DNA from: Marthasterias glacialis
Taxonomy: Eukaryota > Echinodermata > Asteroidea > Forcipulatida > Asteriidae
Direction: 5' to 3'
DNA length: 64,000 nucleotides
NCBI GenBank assembly: GCA_911728455.2
Contig: OU452219.1
Coordinates: 12,738,397 to 12,802,396 of the forward strand
Position numbers and translations under genes: made by a program. Under the pieces are notes generated by a model. The model had not been told where the DNA came from. It did no database searches and worked only from the letters and a program-made list of their open reading frames with translations. This document shows positions 1-9,000 of the stretch, piece after piece (position 1 is the first letter of the stretch; each line of letters starts with the position of its first letter).

Positions 1-495
1 TCATAAATATTCATGTTATTCATCAAAGAGCCAGGGGAGAGGCATGCGCTGAGGAATTTTTGTATTGTGCTTCTACCTGCAAAGCATACAGGGCGAAGAC
101 AATTACTGCCAATGCAAGGCAGCAAATGTGCCCCCACTGTTATATAAGAATTGAGCTCGTACAAGAATGTAACTTAAATGGAGGTTGTGTTGCGTGGCTC
201 TTGAGACAAAGTCTCGTGAATGCAAATTGAATCGTGGGATGGGAGGAAAAGGACGACAATTTGGGACTAAAGAACCCGCATATAAAATAAACTCATTGCA
301 AAAACATTTATTACTTCACCACAAAGTTAACACGAGAACGCCAGCATGGTTTTTTTTTTAATCTTTTTTTTTAGGAGTCGGGGATGGGGGTGGGTGAAGC
401 ATAAGGATTTGGGTGTCAGTTGGCCGAATAGCGTAAAGGGATAATTATAGGACTGGTAAAGCTGATAGTGCAGGGATCTTACTTTGTGTAATTCA
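1..495 (+). repeat. Left terminal inverted repeat of the foldback element
   Basis: This arm pairs with 4504-5012. It lacks about 25 bases present in the other arm near 4775-4800, and the inner part is interrupted by a T-rich run at 350-372 where the right arm has AT-rich sequence with (caaa)n. The homology ends at 'aattca' just before the first minisatellite unit. It may extend to the left of the window. Confidence 0.8.
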
Positions 496-499
496 AAGT

Positions 500-602
500 A
501 ATTCACATTCAAATAAGACTCGGTTCGTCCATGATGCTATTCAGGCCTGCTGTTCACATTCAAATAAGATTCGGTTCGTCCATGATGATATTCAGGCCTG
601 CT
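500..602 (-). repeat. 51-bp minisatellite, two units left of the LINE
   Basis: Two near-identical 51-bp units (core 'ttcggttcgtccatgatg', then 'attcaggcctgct') lie between the left foldback arm and the LINE. The same unit recurs on the other side of the LINE at 3592-3990, so one array was split by the insertion. The last 11 bases here (592-602) are repeated at 3592-3602. Confidence 0.85.
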
Positions 603-824
603 CCATCTCCGTTTTTGTCTACCTCTTCTTCTTCTACCTGTTCTAGGTTGCCATTCCGTGAGTCTCTTGGTCCATCTATTATCTTGTCTTCTTGTTAGGT
701 GCCCTGCCCATCTCCATTTCATTTCCTTGATTTTCTCTATGACATCTTTGACCTTTGTTACTTGGCTAATGTAAGTTTGTCTGATTTTGTCACGCAATGA
801 AACATTGAGCATTCGTCTTTCCAT
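603..824 (-). pseudogene. C-terminal tail of the RTE polyprotein, out of frame
   Basis: The frame carries MKWRWAGHLTRR and a Trp/Arg-rich end with GRRRRGRQKRRW, the usual tail of RTE reverse transcriptases. It overlaps the end of the upstream RT frame and lies in a third frame relation, so an indel near 820 separates them. The open frame runs past 603 into the minisatellite, which again reads as 17-residue repeats. Confidence 0.8.
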
Positions 825-2211
825 AGCTCTCTGTGTTGTTTATCAGTTTCTGTTCCATCTCTTTAGTCGTTGCCCATGTCTCTGCCCCGTAAGTCATTGT
901 AGTAAGGACGCACTGATTGAAGATCCTTCTTCTAGATGATAATGGTATTTCCTTGTCAGTAAGTATGCTTTTGTATTTTCCAAAACACCTCCACCCTCCC
1001 TTGATCCTAGTTTGTACTTCTTCTTTCGTGGTGTCTTCCATTTTTAGTGTTTGTCCAAGATATTTGTAACTGTCCACTTTCTCTATCTGATGACCCTCTA
1101 ATTTTATTTCTTCTGATGTCTCAAAGTTTGTCATAAACTTAGTCTTTCCCCTGTGTATCTGTAATCCAACCTGTTTGCTTTCGCCATTCAGACTGAGTAG
1201 CTGGTGTTCCATGTCTTTGACCGATGATGTGGTCAGCGCTACATCGTCTGCAAATCTTAGGTCAGTTAGTTGTTCTCCATCTATGTTTATCCCCTTCTCC
1301 TCTAGGTTGGACTTCTTGAATACTTCCTCCAATGTTGTTGTAAAAATCTTTGGTGATAATGTATCCCCTTGTCTAACACTTCGCTCTATCCTCACTTCTT
1401 TTGAGACATCATTATCTATATGTATTCTAGCAGTAGCGTCTGTGTATATATCCTCCAGGATGTAGATGTATCCTTCATCAATTCCCACTTTTCTCAGTGC
1501 ATCAAACATGTCACTATGCTCGATGGAATCGAAGGCTTTCTGGTAGTCAATGAAACCAAGGCAAAGGTTGAGTTGGTATTCATTTGCTTTTTCAATGAGT
1601 TGGTTGACTGCTTGTAGGTGATCTGTTGTTGAAAAACCTCTCCTAAAGCCGGCTTGTTCTCTTGGCTGATTTTTATCCAGGATGTCCTTCAATCTGTTCT
1701 GTATTACTTTGGTGAATATTTTGTAAGTGTGTGACAGTAAGCTGATTGGTCGATAGTTTTTTATCTCTGTCTTGTCATCTTTTTTATGTAGAAGAATGAC
1801 TTTGGCCTCTTTCCAGCTGATTGGAATTTTCTTTTCTTGTATTATTTGGTTGAACAAGTCAGTTAGCTGCTTCACTGTCTCCTCCCCTCCGGCTTTTATA
1901 ATGTCACTGGTTATTTCGTCAGACCCTGGAGCCTTGTTTTCCTTCATTTCGCTTATGGCCTGTTCTACTTCTGTTGGTAGTATAGGAGGTAATTCAGTTT
2001 CAGTTGACACATTATTCCTCTCCTGTACCTTGGGTTTTGTTGAAGTATAAAGCTCTTGGTAAAGATCCGAGCAGATTCCCAGTAGTTCTGATCTGTTTGA
2101 TGTAATAGTCCCATCATTGTGTTTGAGTTGGCTGATTTTTGTTTTCTTGCTGTCTAGATTTATTACGCTTTTGGGCCCTCTCCCGCTTTCCAATATTCGT
2201 AGAATGCTCAC
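790..2211 (-). pseudogene. RTE reverse transcriptase part of the LINE polyprotein
   Basis: The reverse transcriptase copies the element's RNA at the nicked target. Visible motifs are the KNYRPISLLS block, GFIDYQKAFDSIEH (motif A with catalytic Asp), RQGDTLSPKIFT (motif B) and LRFADDVAL (motif C, an F-A-D-D form of the catalytic box). It lies directly downstream of the endonuclease but in a different frame. Its C-terminus is cut by a second frame change near 800-824. The key catalytic residues are present, so damage is limited to indels. Confidence 0.88.
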
Positions 2212-2276
2212 ATATTTCCTTCTTCTAGTTCTTTGGCGGCGTTTTTTCCTGACTGTCTTTACTGCTTCTGTGTATT

Positions 2277-3591
2277 CTATCTTTTCCCTTTGTGTTTTTC
2301 CTCAATCTCTCTCAGTACCTTCCTTCTTCTGTCCAACTCCTCTATTTGTTTATCCTCATCTGTTCTTTGGTATGTTGTCTTCTGTGCTTTTGCAAGCCTT
2401 GATGCTTCTTCCATCAGTACACTTGTCACATGGCTGCATCTTGTGTCAATGTCCATGTCCTCTATGTCCAATCCCGCAAAACGGTTTTTCAGTTCAAGTT
2501 GGAAGTTGTCTTTTCTTTCTTTCAATTTCAAGATGTTAATTCTCTTCTTCTTTCTGTTACGGATGAATTTTAGCCTGGCCAGCTTTTTGTTGATACCTAT
2601 TGTTGCTCTCACCATTCGATGATCGCTTGCAATGTCTACAGTAGATATAGTTTCACAGTTGTTTACAATTCCTCTCTGGCTGGTCAGAATGAAATCTATT
2701 TGATTTTTGGTGATTCCATCTGGACTTTCCCAAGTCCAGTATCTCTTTTTGTCTTTCTTGAAGAAGTTGTTGGCCACTATAAGTTTCTGTTCTATGGCAA
2801 ACTCAATTAGTCTTTCTCCTCTTTTGTTTCTTTGTCCTATTCCAAACTTTCCCAAAATTGCCTCTTCACCTTCTTCGTACTGTCCTAATTTTGCGTTGAA
2901 GTCTCCCATCAGTATTGTATGATTTCCTTTGTTTTCTTTGATGGCTCTGTAGATGTCTTCATAAAACTCCTCTATAGCTGAGTCTTCGTAGTCACTCGTA
3001 GGAGCATATACTTGTGTTATACACATCTGTTCTCTGTCTGTGAGTTGGATGTTCAGGGTTACTACTCTGTTAGAATAGCTTTTGATTTCTTTAACACTAT
3101 CTTTGATTTTTGAGTGTATAAGAAATCCCACTCCTTTTGCATCTTTGTCATTTTCTGTTTTTCCTCGATTGAAGAGCCAAGAGCCTCCTTTCAGTTCTAT
3201 CAATCCTTCACCTGCTCTCTTAGTCTCAGCCAATCCAATTACATCCCACTTGAATCCTTCAAGTTCTTCCAGTAAGTGTTCAAGTGCATCATCTGACTTC
3301 AGTGTCCTTACATTATACGTACATATGTGGATTTTGGTTAGTTGACCAGTTTTCCTACTCTCATCAATCTTGCAGCTTCCTCTCGGCTTTGACTGCAAGA
3401 CATCATAAGAAGACTTTTCTTCTGAGTAGTACCTGGCCCCATTGCAACTACACACGTAATTGCGCCCATTATGGCCATGGGCTCTACGGCCTTTCTTATT
3501 AACTTCTTCCATATTTGCATGAGGGTTTTCTGCCATATACCGACGCGCTGGCAAGGCGAGGTGTCGGTAGGGGTTTTCTGTAGGGGTTTCC
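2277..3591 (-). pseudogene. RTE endonuclease (EEP fold) part of the LINE polyprotein
   Basis: This is the N-terminal half of the RTE polyprotein, which nicks target DNA for target-primed reverse transcription. Motifs appear in family order: TYNVRTL near the start, GLAETKR (catalytic Glu), VYAPTSD, MGDFNAKLG (catalytic Asp/Asn) and SDHRMV (catalytic His). The first LINE-internal Met is the one before AENPHANMEE. The open frame continues upstream of the LINE through the minisatellite to 3971, which reflects the insertion site and not the element. The frame stops at 2277, where the continuing polyprotein lies in another frame, implying a one-base indel near 2280-2290. Confidence 0.85.
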
Positions 3592-3990
3592 TCAGGCCTG
3601 CTGTTCACATTCAAATCAGATTCGGTTCGTTCATGATGATATTCAGGCCTGCTGTTCACATTCATATAAGATTCGGTTCGTCCATGATGATATTCAGGCC
3701 TGCTGTTCACATTCAAATCAGATTCGGTTCGTCCATGGTGATATTCAGGCCTGCTGTTCACATTCAAATAAGATTCGGTTCGTCCATGATGATATTCAGG
3801 CCTGCTGTACACATTCAAATCAGATTCGGTTCGTCCATGATGATATTCAGGCCTGTTGCTCACATTCAAATAACATTCGGTTCGTCTGTGATGATATTCA
3901 GGCCTGCTGTTCACATTCAAATCAGATTTGGTTCGTTCAGGATGATATTCAGGCCAGCTGTTCACATTCATATGAGATTTGGTTTCATCA
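3592..3990 (-). repeat. 51-bp minisatellite, about 7.5 units right of the LINE
   Basis: Units of 51 bp are repeated head to tail with a few substitutions each. Because 51 is a multiple of three and the minus-strand frame has no stops, the array encodes a 17-residue repeat with an R-P-E-Y-H-H-G-R-T-E-S core. That fuses in frame with the endonuclease of the adjacent LINE. The plus strand is also open, giving a shadow frame at 3471-4007. Sequence identity between units declines toward 3960-3990. Confidence 0.9.
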
Positions 3991-4503
3991 TGGCATGTAG
4001 AGGCTGATAATATTAAGATTTATTTACTGATCCGTTTTTGTGTGATTGCTTGGAAAATTTCTCGCTAAATCCGTTGTCTAAGTGAAGAGAAAATAGTGAA
4101 AAGCCGAGCACATCTGTTGGCACCATGTAAAACTTTATTTTTAATTTTTGTTGTAATAATTGAAATTAAAATCTGGGTCTTTAAAAAACAAATTCTCAAC
4201 AGAAATAATTATGTGGGATACTGTCGTGAACTTCATAACCAGTGAGGTTTCAGCAGACTGATTCAAAGAAATCAATGTTTTTTGATGGTACCAATCCGGT
4301 ATTTTATAGTAGGCCTATTTTCCCGCAGTATGAAAGCTCACTGTTTATGAAGTTCATGTCAGTACCAGCTCCCAACCAATGTTTTTTAAGACCCAATTTC
4401 AATTTTAAATTGACGTTTTTACGTACTTAAAATTGTATGACTTTCACGATTCCCTGCTCTTTTAGACAACTGATTGAATCAAAAGTTTCATTTTTTCCCT
4501 CGA
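3991..4503. other. Unique AT-rich interior of the foldback element
   Basis: There are no coding signals, no repeat to other parts of the window and no transposase similarity that I can see between the minisatellite and the right arm. Confidence 0.5.
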
Positions 4504-5012
4504 TGAATTAAACAAAGTAAGAAACCTGCACTATAGGCTTAACCAGTCCTATATAGCTTTAAGTTATTCGGCCAACCTGACACCCAAATCCTTATGCTTC
4601 ACCCGCCCCCACCCAAAAAAAATTAATAATAACAAACAAACAAACAAATATGCTGCAGTTCTCGCGTTAATTTTGTGGTGAAGTAATAATTGTTTTTGCA
4701 ATGAGTTTATATGCGGGTTCTTTAGTCCAAAATTGTCGTCCTTTTCCTCCTTTCCCCCAATTCAATTTGCATTCACGGCACATCTTCTATTGCAAGTTAA
4801 CAAGACTTTGTCTCAAGAGCCATGCAACACAACCTCCATTTAAGTTACATTCTTGTACGAGCTCAATTCTTTTATATTAGTGGGGGCACATTGCTGCCTT
4901 GCATGGGAAGTGTTGTCTTCGCCCTGTATGCTTTACAGGTAGAAGCACTATACGAAAATTTCTCAGCGCATGCCTCTCCCCTGGCTTTTTGAATAACATG
5001 AATATTTATAAT
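4504..5012 (-). repeat. Right terminal inverted repeat of the foldback element
   Basis: This arm is the reverse complement of 1-495, with the same order of landmarks. It contains a (caaa)n tract near 4632-4648 that is absent from the left arm. Confidence 0.8.
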
Positions 5013-5469
5013 GTTCAACAAAAAGAACTGTCACTGTTGGATGGAGTCTTAGTTGCATAGCTGTGATTGGGCAATGGCAAGGTCTTTACCGTGCTACGGT
5101 CCTACGAACGTTCAAAACGAAGGAACACTATTTGAACGACACGGGGAGACCCGGAGCTAACTCAGGCAAGCTAATCCAAATGCACCCGCACAGTCCCTTT
5201 TCAAAATCAAGGTTCGGCACGTTTGCTCCAACATGGGCTCCGCGTCCGCCGCCTGTTTGAAACGTACCGAAAGCGCACCTTTTCAAAATAATTACCGACG
5301 AAGCCTCAGCCGAAGCCCAAGCCCAAGTCTTGGTTTCGAAAAGGGCCATCGTGACGAGGCATGACGTCAGAATAAAGTTGGTTGATTGGTGGTACTTGAA
5401 TGTTGTGGTCATAAAGGTAGGAACAGTGATAATTGGGAGTTGAAGTGATTATCATGATGACTTCGTCAA

Positions 5470-5685
5470 AACTATGGTGTTCTATAATATGTGCCACTAC
5501 TTTAAAAAAAAAATAATATAAAAATTAGTGTCGCATTTATTTTTTCCGTCGCATTTTTGTTTAATTTTTTTAATAAGTACACTTAAAAAAAGATGCAACT
5601 GGGGAAAAAAATGCGACGGGAAAAAATGCGACGTTTATTATTATTGTTCAAATAGTGGCACATATGGAACACCATACAAAACAGA
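5470..5685. repeat. Hairpin repeat immediately upstream of the first seen gene A exon
   Basis: The two arms of about 85 bp each carry 'atgtgccacta' (5490-5500 and its complement near 5655) and two 'gtcgcattt' motifs each. They fold back on each other around 5575. It ends only about 30 bp before the first LRR exon. Confidence 0.65.
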
Positions 5686-5710
5686 ACAACACATTTTCTT
5701 TAATCACGAG

Positions 5711-6001
5711 GTTCACCTTTTCGTTTGAAAAAGGTCTTCCAGGAAATCCACGACCTCTCCTTGTCCGATTGCAAACTGAGGAGCCTTCCACATGCGGTTC
5801 CGTCAATGAGGCAACTCACCCGACTCTACGTGACTTACAACAAGATGTCCGACCTGCCTGAGAACTTCGCTGATTTGATAAATCTTCAAATCTTGAACCT
5901 TGGTTTTAATTCGTTTGGCGAAATCCCTGCCGCAGTGTATAAGCTGAGGAAGCTGAAAGTGCTGTATCTGAAGAACAATTTAATTACATCCGATGGAATA
6001 G
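5711..6001 (+). CDS. Gene A LRR exon (first seen)
   Basis: The exon encodes four LRRs (cores LSLSDCKL, LTRLYVTYNKM, LQILNLGFNSF and LKVLYLKNNLI). The frame is closed by TAA at 5701, so the exon starts after that; an AG at 5709-5710 is the best acceptor but is weak. It ends at a GTGAGG donor at 6002 in phase 1. No ATG precedes the repeats in this frame, so an upstream exon is needed. Confidence 0.75.
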
Positions 6002-9000
6002 GTGAGGAGACCAAATAAAAAAAAAGCATTTTTTTTTTGCCCTTACAAAAATTATCTTAACCCCCCCCCCTCCCCACCCATCCACACGCAACACGCATTT
6101 TTATACAATATAGAATTCATACAATTTTATTTAGATACAATATAAATATTGCCCATCATTGTTCAAACTGTAATACCCTCTGTTCAGCGACGTAGCCGCT
6201 GATGGGACATTAAGCCGTAGGTCCCGTGTACTAGGATAGGTAGTGTACGTAAAAGAACCCAGAACACTTGTTATTATTATTTGTTATTATTATTATTAAT
6301 ATTATACATTTCTGGTAATGAAACCAAGGATGCCTCATAAGTGAACTTAATCACTGTAGCTCTCAAGCCTGAAGAAACCTGTAGACAAGGGTGCTTGCCA
6401 TGTGAACCAGAAACACCGGGGTAATTCCCCTCCTCTTCCACGATAAGTGTTCTGGGTTCTTTTACGTGCACTACCTATCCTAGTACACGGGACCTACGGC
6501 TTAATGTCCCATCCGAAGGACAAAGCAATTATGGTAAAGTATCTTGCTCAAGGACACAAGTGCCATGACCGGGATTCGAACCCACACACTGCTGCCAACA
6601 ACACCAGAACTTGAGTCCGGTAATCTTAGCCGCTCGGCCACGACACTCCACAATTGGAGTGTCGTGTTGAATTAACATGCAGATGCCCTTGGAATAGCGT
6701 GGTTTACAGGGTGTCGTTTTTACTGATGCATTTCAGGTAGTAACTTACAGAATTTGGTATGTCTTGAAGAACTGTATCTCAGCAACAACCTCCTGAAGAC
6801 GTTTCCTGAGTCAGCCTCCAATTTGAAGGAAATTCGTCTTCTGTCTCTCTCTGGCAACAAAATCCGTGACGTCCCAGATACTATCACTAAAATGAAGGTA
6901 TCCGTCAATGATCCGTCATGGCTCATGTTAAAAAAAATAGGTCAATAAAAAAAATTGGTTCCCTAGTATTCAGGCATGGAGTTATATAAGAACTAGAGTG
7001 AGACTCGCGATGCCACACACGGAACTCCACTGACTCACCATGGGCGAAAATCCCTATGGGTCCTTTGCATACCAATGTCCACTTAGAAAATGGCTGCTGT
7101 GTGAACGGATGAGTGACCAGTGTAAATGAATGGTCCGCGCCATTTTCTCAATGGACAAAAATGCTCCTTGTTGGGCCGTCTCGCATGGTTTGTGCGCCCT
7201 CTAGTTCTTATATATAACTCTATGTACTCAGGAGACACCCTTTTCAAGACTAGTCTGATCCGACATTGCGCGCGTTTTGGGGGATACCACCTTGATTGCC
7301 AAGGCTGAACAACATTATCATGACGGTTATTTTACCTGTGTTACATGGACACTTATTTAGAGCTTTCATTGAACCACCTCTCCCCTGCAGCGGCGTAGCC
7401 AGAATGTTTTCACTACGGGCACGGGGGCATTGCTTTTCAGTAGGGGTGGGGGAGGGCCCATGATTTTAATGAATTACATTTATCTAGATTTTTTCTTTCT
7501 CGGGGACACCTGGTAAGAGCACAGGAAAATGGGTGGGCAACCACCCCTCCCCTCCAGCCCCCCACCACACCCCACTCCCCCGGCTACGCCACTGTTCCGC
7601 TGTCCGACGGGGAGTATGTGGCCTGTGTTGCCAGCACACCAATTCAATCACAAACATCTCTGCCCTAACCGCTGGTACCCGTTTCCTACGGCTGGAGGAG
7701 GCAATGCAGACAAGGTGTGTTATACTCAGGTGCTAAAGTGTCATGACCGGGATTTGAACCCAAAACCTACAACTCGGTCAACTTGAGTCCACAGTTCACC
7801 AAACACACACGACAGCTCTCAGCCATGCGGCACAATTAATTTGGCGCGTAAACCTTTCGGCTGATGGTATTTTCGTTCATGAGGAAATAATCAAGGAAAT
7901 AGTTCAAAAATAAATTGGTGTAGTTTTATTGGCACACCTGTCCTTAGGTGGAATTTGTTCAAATGTTGTCGTTTTTATTTCACAAGGTATCAGTATTCAG
8001 ACAAGCCGTTTTGTTTGTGAATTTTAATCCCTCCCATGTTTTTCTTCACATGAAAAGAATCTGAGTGTGCTGATGATGCGCTCAAATCGACTGAAACGTG
8101 TTCCGGATGTGATCGGTGACCTCACGTCGTTGCAGTCTTTATGCTTTGCTCAAAACATGATCACGGTGTTTCCATTTGAAAAGGTACGTTGCTCCTTATT
8201 TTACTTCTCTCTTTTTGACAAAGTTTCACAAAAACAGACAACATACTCGAACCTTGGGGTGGGCAGTGAGTGATGATCCAGTCTTTGCTTTTAGAAACTT
8301 CAAATTTATGGGATATTGGCCTATATTGGCTTCGGTAATACGCATACTGCCCCCTGTTCTATGTTGTCATCTTTTATACATCTGTGCAAAGGGCAAGACA
8401 ATTCAAGTCACTCTTTGTATTGTATTAATTAATACGAAATTTGTATTTTAAAACAAAAAGTTTCATGATGATTTCTTAATTATAATTTAATCCACGGGGC
8501 AGTAACTACACTGCAAAAACTGGGGTGTTAAATTGATTCTCTTAGATGTGACAACACCGACATGGTGTTAATTTTACCAATGATAAAGCAATGGGGATAA
8601 CTGACACCATGTCGGTGTTGTCATATATAGATACCAAGAGAATCAATTTAACACCCCCAGGTTTTGCAGTGTATACTTGTTATGGGTAGCTTTTATTTTT
8701 GACAAATAAATTTGTAACCTTTCCATGAAAGTTCTTGCTGTTCGACTTTGTCATATATTTTACATCTGTACAAAGGGTAAGACATCAGCTCAAGTCACCT
8801 TTCGTTTTACTGGTTAATATGAAATTTTATATTTGTAAAACAAAAGTTGTCATGGTGATTGCTTTAGCCTACCAGTAACTAATCCATGAGCAATATCTAT
8901 AGTTGGGCATAGTTTCTATTCCGACAAAGACATCTGTAATCTTTTCATTTGAATAGCTTGATCAACTCCGAAAGCTGCGTGATTTGTGTTTGCATGGCAA

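Larger units (their letters stand above)
603..3591 (-). mobile_element. RTE-type non-LTR retrotransposon, frameshifted copy
   Basis: On the minus strand an apurinic-type endonuclease is followed by a reverse transcriptase, with no LTR and no long poly(A) tail. Total length is 2989 bp, typical of the compact RTE clade. The 11-mer tcaggcctgct occurs on both sides (592-602 and 3592-3602) and fits a target-site duplication created by insertion into the minisatellite. The reading frame is broken at least twice (between 2212 and 2290, and near 800-824), so this copy is probably not autonomous. The clade call rests on recognition of domain order and motifs, not on an alignment. Confidence 0.88.
1..5012. 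mobile_element. Foldback element with ~500-bp terminal inverted repeats, interrupted by a LINE
   Basis: The first ~495 bases reappear in reverse complement at about 4504-5012, with small indels. Matching landmarks include the 'gagccaggggagaggcatgc' block near 30 and its complement near 4970, and 'ataaggatttgggtgtca' near 405 with its complement near 4578. Between the arms are a 51-bp minisatellite, an RTE LINE (603-3591) and about 500 bp of unique AT-rich DNA (3990-4503). No transposase frame is visible, so this is a non-autonomous foldback or large hairpin element. Without the LINE it would be about 2 kb. The left end coincides with the window start, so the left boundary and target duplication cannot be judged. 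Symmetry is lost near 5012 on the right. Confidence 0.8.

Noticed and set aside
3592-3990. CRISPR-like array of regular repeats
   Set aside because: The 51-bp units are contiguous without unique spacers, in an animal genome and within a transposable element: a minisatellite.
2117-4007. Long plus-strand open frames at 2117-2539, 2233-2622 and 3471-4007
   Set aside because: They are antisense shadows of the LINE and of the stop-free minisatellite. They have no splice signals or domain features.
5233-5361. Start exon of gene A at ATG 5233 (MGSASAACLK ..)
   Set aside because: The frame overlaps a dispersed repeat (also at 36967 and 37468), has no good donor, and reads to a stop without LRR features.
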